Source: Plasmodiophora brassicae | Taxonomy: Eukaryota > Endomyxa: Phytomyxea > Phytomyxea > Plasmodiophorida | Direction of reading: 5' to 3' | DNA: 64,000 nucleotides | NCBI GenBank assembly: GCA_036867785.1 | Contig: CP145422.1 | Location: 992,001 to 1,056,000, forward strand | Shown: positions 9,998 through 17,984 of the stretch, piece after piece | Layout: each line of letters opens with the position of its first letter | Position numbering within the stretch: position 1 is the stretch's first letter | Notes under the pieces: model-generated | Seen by the model: the letters and a program-made list of their open reading frames with translations, nothing else | The model's database searches: none | What the model was told of the DNA's origin: nothing | Translations under genes and position numbers: made by a program

Positions 9998-10032
9998 TTT
10001 TGACGGACTACCTATCCCACCACCCTCCTGTC

Positions 10033-10965
10033 GATCCCGCCTCGGCATCTCCTGCAGAACGTCAAGGCCTCGGTGGTACCTGGTCGAAGTCCCAGAGTAC
10101 GTGTCCCGCCGTGCTGTATGCCTCTCAGGCCACCGGTGTTCCCCTGACCGCTTGCTGTCTCTTCCCGTCCGTCCGTGCCGATCTCGCCTCGGCATCCCCC
10201 GCAGAACGTCAAGGCCTCGGTCGTACCTGGTCCAAGTCCCAGAGTGCGTGTCCCGCCGTGCTGTATGCCTCTCAGGCCACCGGTGTTCCCCTGACCGCTT
10301 GCTGTCTCTTCCCGTCCGTCCGTGCCGATCTCGCCTCGGCATCCCCCGCAGAACGTCAAGGCCTCGGTCGTACCTGGTCCAAGTCCCAGAGTGCGTGTCC
10401 CGCCGTGCTGTATGCCTCTCAGGCCACCGGTGTTCCCCTGACCGCTTGCTGTCTCTTCCCGTCCGTCCGTGCCGATCTCGCCTCGGCATCCCCCGCAGAA
10501 CGTCAAGGCCTCGGTCGTACCTGGTCCAAGTCCCAGAGTGCGTGTCCCGCCGTGCTGTATGCCTCTCAGGCCACCGGTGTTCCCCTGACCGCTTGCTGTC
10601 TCTTCCCGTCCGTCCGTGCCGATCTCGCCTCGGCATCCCCCGCAGAACGTCAAGGCCTCGGTCGTACCTGGTCCAAGTCCCAGAGTGCGTGTCCCGCCGT
10701 GCTGTATGCCTCTCAGGCCACCGGTGTTCCCCTGACCGCTTGCTGTCTCTTCCCGTCCGTCCGTGCCGATCTCGCCTCGGCATCCCCCGCAGAACGTCAA
10801 GGCCTCGGTCGTACCTGGTCCAAGTCCCAGAGTGCGTGTCCCGCCGTGCTGTATGCCTCTCAGGCCACCGGTGTTCCCCTGACCGCTTGCTGTCTCTACC
10901 CGTCCGTCCGTCCGCCAGTGTCGATCCCGCCTCGGCATCTCCTGCACAACGTCAAGGCCTCGGTT
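10033..10965. repeat. 147-bp tandem array inside the TRIM-like element
   Basis: Six full units start at 10033, 10180, 10327, 10474, 10621 and 10768, and a partial seventh starts at about 10923 after an 8-bp length change. The middle units look identical; the first and last differ slightly. Because 147 is a multiple of three, several frames stay open on both strands, which explains long open frames here that I do not consider genes. Confidence 0.95.
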
Positions 10966-10986
10966 GCGACGTGCTGTCACTAACCA

Positions 10987-11192
10987 AACCTGTTCGTCCG
11001 TCTGCCCGCCCGCCCGTCTCTCCGTCCGTCTGCTAATCCGTCCGTCTGCCCGTTCGTCCGTCTGTCCGTCCGTCTGCCCGTTCGTCCGTCTGTCCGTCCG
11101 TCTGCCCGCCCGTCTGCCTGCTCATCCGCCTGTCCGTTCGTCTGTCCGTCCGTCTGCCCGCCCGTCTGCCTGCTCATCCGCCTGTCCGTTCG
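10987..11192. repeat. CCGTCTGCC / CCGTCCGT simple repeat
   Basis: A pyrimidine-rich low-complexity tract of interleaved CCGTCTGCCCG, TTCGTCCGTCTG and CCGTCCGTCTG units, strongly strand-asymmetric, lying between the 147-bp array and the second terminal repeat. Confidence 0.9.
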
Positions 11193-11271
11193 TCTGCGAC
11201 CCATCAGAGGCCATCCGTCTGCCCTTCTATCCCGGACCCGTCAGAGGCCCATCGCTAGAAGGGGACTATTA

Positions 11272-11363
11272 TGTGAGGACTGTCCGGAATAAACCGAGAA
11301 CCCCGCGACGGACTTCGCCAGTCCGTCAAAGCGTTCGTTGCATCAGCTTGCCTGATCGTGACA
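11272..11363 (+). repeat. TRIM-like 3' terminal repeat (92 bp)
   Basis: Identical to 9906-9997 and followed by the GTGGC duplication. A purine run AGAAGGGGA lies a few bases upstream. Confidence 0.88.
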
Positions 11364-14300
11364 GTGGCGCTGGCTAAACCGGTTGGAGAGCAGCAAATCT
11401 GCTCAATGACAGTCGGAGCCGTCATGTCCGAGGAGGGTGGAGCGGACGCTCCGATGACGCAACACCAGGCAGCGGTCATGGACGCCGTCCACGTCGAATG
11501 GGAGTCGTTTGATCAGGCGACTCAACGACGCATCCGTCGATGGATATGTACGCAGGCGGATCGGTTCACTTCGGACTTCAACCCGGTGGGCCGGACGGAG
11601 ACGGAGGTCCATCGGATCCCGGTGGTGCCCGGGGCGGAGCCGGTCGCGATGCCGCCGCGACGCCTACACCCACACCTTGAAGACCAAGTCCGGGACACGG
11701 TGCAACAGCTACTGAAGGTCGGGACGATCCGACCATCAACGAGTCCATGGGCAGCGGGGGTGGTCATGGCGCGCAAGGCCAATGGGGGATTCCGTATGGC
11801 GATCGACTATCGGCGTTTGAACGACGTAACGATTGGGGACGCGTACCCGATGCCGCGCGTGGACGACGCGCTGGCGGCGATGCAAGGAGCGTCCTGGTTC
11901 TCGGCTTTCGATCTAACATCAGGCTACTGGCAGGTGCCCGTCGCGGAGGAAGACCGGGCCAAGACGGCGTTCGTGACGCGCGACGGCTTGTTCGAGTGGA
12001 ACGGCATGCCGTTTGGATTGAAGTGCGCGCCGGCGACCTTCTGCAGGCTCATGGCCAAGGTTCTCGCAGGTATGTCATTTGTCGACTGCCTTGTGTACAT
12101 GGACGACGTGCTCGTCTTCTCGCAGTCGGTGGAACAGCACTTCGATCGGATCGACAAAGTCTTCGAGCGTCTGCGCGAGCACGGGCTGACCGTCAACCCG
12201 AAGAAGACCTACCTCCTCCAGCGGGAGGTGACCTACCTGGGCCACCGCGTCAGCGGGGACGGGATCCAGCCCGACGCTCGGCTCGTGCAAGCCGTAACGG
12301 AATTCCCTGAGCCGACGAACAAGGCTCAAGTGAGGACGTTCCTGGGCCTCGCAGGGTACTATTCCCACCTCATCCGCAAGTTCGCCGAGGTCTCGGCGCC
12401 ACTGAGCGACCTTGTGGGGAAAGCGTCTCAATGGCGGTGGGGGGAGGAGGAATCCGAGGCGTTCCGCGAACTGAGGCGGCGGCTGTCGGAACGACCGCTG
12501 CTGGCGCATCCAGACTTCTCGCGCCCGTTCATACTGCAGACCGACTGGAGCAACACGGCGTTCGGGGCGATCCTCTGCCAACGGGATGACGTTGGGCATG
12601 AACATCCGGTGGCCTACATGTCGAAGAAGTGCCGGGGCGCGGAGAAGCAGTACACGTCGAGACGGGGGGAGGCGGTGTCAATCCGTCTCGCGGTTCGCAA
12701 GTGGCGCTGCTTTCTTGAGGGGGCACACTTCATGATCGAGACAGACCACCGCCCATTGGAGTTCCTGCGGAAGGAGCAGGACGACGCGCAGCTCTGCCGG
12801 GTGTGGGAAGCGTTGGAACCGTACGATTACACGCTACGATACAAGCCGGGGGCGTCGATGACGAACGTGGACGCGTTGAGCCGCGTCGAGTATCGACACC
12901 ACCCGGGCGAACCCGTCGTCGATCCGGATCTCGTGGGGCAGGACTCGGAGGAGAGCGCAGATGAAGAAGATCAGGACGATGACGATGACGTCCCGGACGT
13001 GGCGGAAGCGCTCGGCGTCCAGGCGATCAACGTCAACGGCCGCACCCGTCCCTGCGGACGATGTCTCGTGAGGTGTATTGCCGGGCTGAAGGAAGCAGTA
13101 CCAAACGGCGAGGCTGACGACGCGGCGGGCGGCCCCGATTTGGCTGGCCTGCGGGAACGACAGCGGTCTGACCCAGTGTTGAGGCGGTTGATCGAGGCAA
13201 AGGAGAGGAATGAGCAGCCGAACAGTCAGTTGGAGACGACCACGCTGTTGGACAACAACGGGATCCTGATGAAGGTCGTGTCAGCGCCAAGGTCCGGTGA
13301 GCAACAACGAGTTGTGTTGTTCCTGCCGGAGAGCGATCGGAGCGAGCAGCTGAGGCGGGCGCACGACGATCCAGTAGCGGGACACTTCGGCCAGGCGAGG
13401 ACGGTGCAGAACTTGCGCCGGACAGTCTTCTGGCCAGGCATGGTACGGGACGCGCGTCGCTATGTTGAACGTTGCCGGGCGTGTCAGCAGGCCAAAGCGC
13501 GGGTACCGTCGGCGCAAGGTCTCCGACAGGAATTCGACGAAGACGACGTCCCGTTCCTACCCTGGTATTCAGTGCACGTGGACCACGTGGTGGACCTACC
13601 CCGGACATCCCGTGGGAATGAGCACGTCCTGACGGTCACGTGTCGGATGTGCCATGCGACGTTGTTCTTGCCAGTACGACGGTACACGGCGGTGGAGACG
13701 GCAGAGACCCTCATCCGGCACGTGTTCCTGCAAAAGGGGTTCCCGATGAAGATGACGGCGGACCGTAGCCGGTCCTGGCGCAATGACCTGTTCGAGGCGA
13801 TCGGCAAGGCGTTCGGATTCCGCCTGGCAATGACGGTGTCATACCGAGCACGAGGAAACGGCATGGCTGAGCGCCCGCATCGCTACCTGAAAGCATTTCT
13901 ACGGACCATGAGTGACGAAGACCTGGCGCGATGGGACCTCCAGCTGGAGTACTTGACATTTGCATACTGCAAGGGGGTCTGCGAGACGACGAAGGAGACG
14001 CCCCATTACCTCGAATTCGGGCGTGACATCAGGGGTCCTGTTGAATACGATGTGCAGCTGCCCGAGAAGAGAGTCGATCGATCATACCGCGAGTACCTGC
14101 AGCGGCTGCAACGGCGGTTGCGTTCGGCGTGGGAGGTCGCTCACCGGATGGCCAAGGAGGCGTATGGCAAGCGAGTTGCAAGGCAGAACCTGGGCCGCTT
14201 CTCACCGAACCCCGAAGTTGGGCAGTTGTTCTGGGCGGATCGTCGTTCGCAGGCAACGGCGGGCGAGGAGGGCGAACCGACACGGTTCCGTTCGCCACTA

Positions 14301-14663
14301 ACGGGCCCCTGGCGAGTGCTGCAGAAGCTTCCAAACACCGCGGACACGTACCGTCTTCGACACCTGTATACGCAAGAGGAGGCGACGTTTAATTGCGACC
14401 AGATCGTACGCGTGTTTGAAGGAGAGGAAGACGGAGCCGACGATGACGCTGACGTCGACGCCGACCTGGGTATCGAGGAAGACGGAGACTCTGAGGTGGA
14501 CCCCGAGCTAGCGGTCTTGGATGAGCTGGTGCTGTCGGCGGCGGACATCAGTGACGTGGAGGACGGAGACCCGACGTTCGCACCGGAGGGAAGAGCCTCT
14601 ACGACGCCGGATCGACCGCAGGGTGAACAGTCGTACAACCTGCGATCGAGGGGGGGTGTGTAA
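11364..14663 (+). CDS. Gypsy pol, RT-RNase H-integrase part
   Basis: The reverse transcriptase shows WAAGVVMARK, FDLTSGYWQ, FGLKCAPATF and VYMDDVLVF (about 11745-12120). RNase H follows (ILQTDWSNTAFGAIL, ETDHRPLEF; 12530-12770), then the integrase HHCC zinc region (HFGQARTVQN ... CRACQQAK, 13380-13495) and its core (VHVDHV, 13570 on). This RT-RH-IN order is that of Ty3/gypsy. The acidic C-terminus ends just before the purine tract and 3' LTR. No chromodomain is obvious. Confidence 0.9.
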   Translation: MALAKPVGEQQICSMTVGAVMSEEGGADAPMTQHQAAVMDAVHVEWESFDQATQRRIRRWICTQADRFTSDFNPVGRTETEVHRIPVVPGAEPVAMPPRRLHPHLEDQVRDTVQQLLKVGTIRPSTSPWAAGVVMARKANGGFRMAIDYRRLNDVTIGDAYPMPRVDDALAAMQGASWFSAFDLTSGYWQVPVAEEDRAKTAFVTRDGLFEWNGMPFGLKCAPATFCRLMAKVLAGMSFVDCLVYMDDVLVFSQSVEQHFDRIDKVFERLREHGLTVNPKKTYLLQREVTYLGHRVSGDGIQPDARLVQAVTEFPEPTNKAQVRTFLGLAGYYSHLIRKFAEVSAPLSDLVGKASQWRWGEEESEAFRELRRRLSERPLLAHPDFSRPFILQTDWSNTAFGAILCQRDDVGHEHPVAYMSKKCRGAEKQYTSRRGEAVSIRLAVRKWRCFLEGAHFMIETDHRPLEFLRKEQDDAQLCRVWEALEPYDYTLRYKPGASMTNVDALSRVEYRHHPGEPVVDPDLVGQDSEESADEEDQDDDDDVPDVAEALGVQAINVNGRTRPCGRCLVRCIAGLKEAVPNGEADDAAGGPDLAGLRERQRSDPVLRRLIEAKERNEQPNSQLETTTLLDNNGILMKVVSAPRSGEQQRVVLFLPESDRSEQLRRAHDDPVAGHFGQARTVQNLRRTVFWPGMVRDARRYVERCRACQQAKARVPSAQGLRQEFDEDDVPFLPWYSVHVDHVVDLPRTSRGNEHVLTVTCRMCHATLFLPVRRYTAVETAETLIRHVFLQKGFPMKMTADRSRSWRNDLFEAIGKAFGFRLAMTVSYRARGNGMAERPHRYLKAFLRTMSDEDLARWDLQLEYLTFAYCKGVCETTKETPHYLEFGRDIRGPVEYDVQLPEKRVDRSYREYLQRLQRRLRSAWEVAHRMAKEAYGKRVARQNLGRFSPNPEVGQLFWADRRSQATAGEEGEPTRFRSPLTGPWRVLQKLPNTADTYRLRHLYTQEEATFNCDQIVRVFEGEEDGADDDADVDADLGIEEDGDSEVDPELAVLDELVLSAADISDVEDGDPTFAPEGRASTTPDRPQGEQSYNLRSRGGV

Positions 14664-14837
14664 CGAACCGCGTCGCACTTCCCGCAATCTACATACGCCG
14701 TGGCGGAGTCCGTGGCAGTTGGCTGGCGGACGTCATTGCTGTTTCGATTGCATATATACAGGCAGCGTCCTGCTGTTAGTGTGAGGCGAACGCCACCGCG
14801 TACCTAAAAGTAATCCCCAGGTCGCGTGTTCAGCACA
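14659..14837 (+). repeat. Gypsy 3' LTR (179 bp)
   Basis: Identical by eye to the 5' LTR; preceded by a G-rich purine tract and followed by the GAAG target duplication. Confidence 0.95.
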
Positions 14838-15045
14838 GAAGCGAGGTCCAATCGAACCGTCCGGCTCGATGCCTTTGCTGGTTCTCCCGCCACCGACCTG
14901 CGGTTCAAGTCATCATTCGTTTGGAACAAGCCGGCTCAACCGACATACTTTGCTTGCCGCACGTTCAGCCGCATCACAATAGTCACGGCACTGTCTAATC
15001 AGTTGATCACATCGGCCGGTTTCGTGTTGCGAGCCCGTAACCTGT

Positions 15046-15400
15046 GTTCGTGGACTGCGCTGCAGTTCCTCTGGTTGCAAGAAGCAATGCGTCCAAACCA
15101 CCTGCTGGAGTTGGCGACGATCGTTCGTCAGAATGCTCAAGCCGACCGTAGACGCGTTCGCCGGTGCGACTGTCAGGACGGAACTGGACAGGCAGGTCCG
15201 ATCCGGCAGGGCGACCTTATGGGGATCATGGAAGCTGTCGAAGCACGACAGGCTATTTGGACCAAATTTCGCCTTGCACAGCGGTACTTGGCAAATGCTG
15301 CACCACACTGTCCTGATGCATTGTTGACATTTGCCATTCGGGTACCCGATATTGACAAAGCAAACATGCCCCCTTTTGGCCTGATTGCTGAACATGAGTG
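15046..15400 (-). mobile_element. PiggyBac-like transposase fragment (C-terminal zinc region)
   Basis: On the minus strand, about 15230-15370 encodes a Cys-rich stretch with the spacing CQQCIRTVWCSICQVPLC followed by SCFDSFHD. That is the pattern of the C-terminal cysteine-rich domain of piggyBac-family transposases, which binds the transposon ends. I find no catalytic DDD core upstream in one frame, so this is a decayed fragment. The inverted repeat A right arm abuts its downstream side. The family call rests on the motif only. Confidence 0.5.
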
Positions 15401-15918
15401 CCCTGGCTCAGACGTAGCGCACGGCCGGCCTCATTCATAAAATACAGCCGGCGATTTCGCTTTGGTTGTCGAGCGGGTGGCACCGGGTGTCAGCTGGACC
15501 AGCTGCACGCAGCAAGTCAGAAGGCACCCAATCGCGGCACGTGTACTAGCAACACCTACGTTATTGACCGAATTGATGATATTCGTGTTGATCCTGTTTC
15601 TGGAGATGTTCAACTTCACATCTGTTCGCTCGGTTTTCAAGATACTCGTGGGAACCGTTTGAATATGGAGTTTATTTGGGTTTCGCGCTTTTCACGCAGG
15701 CGCCTCGGTTTCGAGTCCGAGGACCGTTGGGACAAGGTGTGTATGGAGGATGGAAACGGTCAGATGGGCGAATGCCGATGACGTCCAGGTGTTCGGTGAA
15801 TGACACCGAACTGGTGGCGATTTTAGTCCTTAGGAAGAACCATTCAACCCCTCCTTGACTTCAATCGCGTGGGTGTCAAGATGACGAACAAGCCGTCCTT
15901 CTGCCAGTTCCTCAATTT
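15401..15918. other. No recognisable gene
   Basis: Short open frames on both strands without family signals. The stretch lies between the piggyBac-like fragment and a foldback repeat and probably consists of decayed mobile DNA. Confidence 0.3.
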
Positions 15919-16285
15919 CGAGTATGAATCGGTTCTCGGAGAGCGACGGGACGTTGGTGTACGGCTACATATGCCACTGACCCGCCTCCACTGCGATAGT
16001 CGAACGACTTCGCACCACGCGCGGAAACATACAGGCTCTTTGCGCCATTTCTTCGACAACCACCTGCGCTGATTTGGGACGATTTAACCCATAGTGGAAC
16101 GGTCCACCGTCTCCGCCGACTCGTCCCAAATCAACGCAGGTGGTTGTGGAAGAAGATGGCGCCAAGAGCCTGTATGTTGCAGTGCGTAACGGGTGCGAAG
16201 TCGTTCGCCTATCGCAGTGGAGGCGTGTCAATGGCATTGATGTACACAAACATCCCATCGCTCTCCGAGAACCGGTTCATACTCG
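15919..16285. repeat. Foldback repeat B (arms 15919-16081 and 16122-16285)
   Basis: Two arms of about 163 bp are reverse complements with roughly 85-90% identity by eye, separated by a 40-bp loop. Each arm can encode a short peptide containing CEVVRLSQWRRV, so the arms probably come from one coding fragment duplicated head to head. Confidence 0.85.
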
Positions 16286-16393
16286 AACCCAAGACGATGA
16301 TTAGCCGCAATGAGGAACCGGCAGAAGTACGGCTGACGACCGCGGACCGACGGCGCGTGAGTCAGTTGAACCCTGACATGTTGACCGACTACA

Positions 16394-16840
16394 ATGCCGA
16401 AGAAGCGACATGACGAGCCCGCGGCGGCGATGACGACGAGTGAGGCGACGACGAGCGAGGATGTGACGACGGCGAGTGAGGAGATGAACGCGATGATCGC
16501 GAAACGCGGGGGCGGGCGCGCTGCGCGCCCAAAGGACAGAGTTTGGGGACATAATCCGACGGGAGCGGGATGGTGGACGTCTCTGCTTCTACTGCAAAGA
16601 ACAGTACGGCCACTTGATCGCCGACTGCCCGAAGCGGCAGGTGGCCGCGTCCTTGGCAGTGCAAGCAGAGTCCGAAAACCCCCCGACAGACTCCGTCAAA
16701 GCGGCGGATGCATCCGCTTGCCTGGTCGTGACACGGGACGGGAGGCACGGGCGCTGCGTGCGTTGCAGGGGCCTGCACTTACCGGGCGCGCTGCCTGAAC
16801 CGCGATATGCAAATGGCGTCGACAGCAATAAAGTCTGAGA
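16394..16840 (+). mobile_element. Old LTR-retrotransposon remnant with a gag zinc knuckle
   Basis: A plus-strand fragment contains the CCHC knuckle CFYCKEQYGHLIADC (about 16587-16631), the signature of retroelement nucleocapsid. Downstream, 16668-16734 resembles the second half of the 92-bp terminal repeat of the TRIM-like element, ending in the same GTGACA. No intact flanking repeats or target duplication are visible. It is broken and clearly older than the 2.5-15 kb insertions. Confidence 0.5.
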
Positions 16841-17012
16841 CGACCGCAACTTGCATGCGATCGTGAGTACAGTACCCTCCCGGCGCTCAGGAACATTCCG
16901 GTATGACGTGTCTATTTCGGGCCGTCCGACTGTCGCCCACTCGTCCCTGTGCGGCGGGTGCGGAGGGTGCGTGGCTGCGTGCGCGCGGCTCTGCAGGTCA
17001 CAGTGGCGAACG

Positions 17013-17606
17013 ATGGCCGACACGCACAGCGACGACGATTCCGTGATCGTCGACGACGATGTGCAGGCGCGCACGGCAGAGAGCGCCGACGACGATGGGG
17101 CGCGCGTGTCGGCCCTGCGTGATTCGGTCGCCAAGAAGGGGTCGAACAGTTACTATTACGCGTGGAACAACCTCGACCTGTCCAGGGAGCACGAGTTCCG
17201 CCCGCGCCTGGTCAAGGCCGGGGCCGCCGCGACGTCCGTGCCTGCCAGGCCCACCGTCACGATTGCGAAATACGCGTGGTCGGATGATGGCAAGGCTGTC
17301 AGGTCAGTGCACACGTGTGTCCACGCATGGCTTAGCATCGAATTGATTTCGTCCATCAGGGTCTACGTCGACCTGGAAGGTGTCGGATCGTTGCCAGCCG
17401 ACAACGTCCGGTCGCAGTTCTCGGCGCGGTCGTTCTCCATTGAAGTGGGCGATCTGAACGGGACCGATTACCGACTGGCGGTTGTCGAGCTCGATGGCGA
17501 GGCTGTCCCGGAGCGGTGCGCCGTTCGCGTCAAACCGAACATGGTGGTCGTGTCGCTGCACAAGGCGAAACCGGAGCACAAGTGGTTCGCGCTCGCCAAG
17601 AAATAA
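17013..17606 (+). CDS. CACYBP: Calcyclin-binding protein / Siah-interacting protein homologue
   Basis: The C-terminal half is a CS (p23-like) domain with the CACYBP pattern: VTIAKYAWSDDGKAVR, VYVDLEGV, RSFSIEVGDLNGTDYRL and VVVSLHKA. In animals the protein links Siah/SCF ubiquitin ligases to targets and is also a phosphatase-like regulator in cytosol and nucleus. One 57-bp intron (17303-17359) is a multiple of three with no stop, so the frame reads through it; splicing restores the family's VRVYVDLEG junction. The product is 178 residues, shorter than the usual 220-230, because the N-terminal dimerisation region is reduced to an acidic Asp-rich segment. Start at MADTHSDDDS, the first ATG after a stretch of unrelated composition. 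Confidence 0.85.
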   Translation: MADTHSDDDSVIVDDDVQARTAESADDDGARVSALRDSVAKKGSNSYYYAWNNLDLSREHEFRPRLVKAGAAATSVPARPTVTIAKYAWSDDGKAVRSVHTCVHAWLSIELISSIRVYVDLEGVGSLPADNVRSQFSARSFSIEVGDLNGTDYRLAVVELDGEAVPERCAVRVKPNMVVVSLHKAKPEHKWFALAKK

Positions 17607-17984
17607 CCCCTGCCGCCAGGTTCTCGGTGACGCTCTGATCATTGTTCCCACTAGTACACACGTGCAGAGCGTTCTGGAGCCATGCCCGCGTAGTTATTAT
17701 CGACGACGCTCACACGGTTGTCCTGCGGGCAACTCGAACGTCCAAGCGGACGAGCCCGGCACGGTTCTGGATGACTTACTGCCTGAAACGGCGCCGCAAC
17801 CGTCCACAACACGTCAGTGCCGACGTGGATAACGGTATGCAACAGCAGCCTGTTCGCCCGGCGAATGCATCCCTCGCTCAGACTGCCCCGGGTGACTTCT
17901 ACCTCCAATTTGGCTCTTCGCCAACGCCGGCAAGGCGTTCGGATAAAAAGCCTTGGACGCTTTGCGACCTCACCCTGTACTACG
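17607..17984. other. Intergenic, nothing recognised
   Basis: No gene signal beyond weak frames on both strands. It contains the CACYBP downstream region and the likely promoter of the coiled-coil gene. Confidence 0.4.

Larger units (their letters stand above)
9906..11363 (+). mobile_element. TRIM-like non-autonomous LTR element nested in gypsy pol
   Basis: Two identical 92-bp direct repeats (9906-9997 and 11272-11363) begin TGTGAGG, end GTGACA and contain AATAAA. They are flanked by the 5-bp duplication GTGGC (9901-9905 and 11364-11368). These are the marks of an LTR-type insertion. The 1,274-bp interior has no gag or pol; it holds six and a half copies of a 147-bp unit and a CCGTCTGCC-rich tract. 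One base after the first repeat, TTTGACGGACT (9999-10009) is complementary to repeat bases 9954-9964, the same layout as in the host gypsy. Small size and no coding capacity fit a TRIM. Identical repeats imply recent insertion. Confidence 0.8.
7719..14837 (+). mobile_element. Ty3/gypsy LTR retrotransposon, young, with a nested insertion
   Basis: The element spans 7,119 bp, flanked by the 4-bp target duplication GAAG (7715-7718 and 14838-14841). Its 179-bp LTRs start TGTAACG and end AGCACA, and look identical, so it is recent. Parts in order: gag 7924-9183, protease near 9318, a nested TRIM-like element 9906-11363, then reverse transcriptase, RNase H and integrase to 14663, and a purine tract (about 14645-14657) next to the 3' LTR. 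Apart from the nested insertion, which is one clear break in the pol region, the frames are long. A 16-nt sequence just after the 5' LTR (7899-7914) is perfectly complementary to LTR bases 7796-7811. Confidence 0.95.
2492..15045. repeat. Inverted repeat A, right arm, split by two LTR elements
   Basis: The arm proper is about 367 bp in three pieces: 2492-2570, 7635-7718 and 14842-15045. Comparison with the uninterrupted left arm gives the pre-insertion sequence and so fixes the ends and target duplications of both insertions (TCGAC for copia, GAAG for gypsy). Confidence 0.85.

Noticed and set aside
9977-11036. Long open frames on both strands (268 to 322 codons) with repeated CCGGCRGEIGTD- or RAVCLSGHRC-type units
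   Set aside because: They arise because the 147-bp tandem unit is divisible by three. They span non-coding repeat inside the TRIM-like element.
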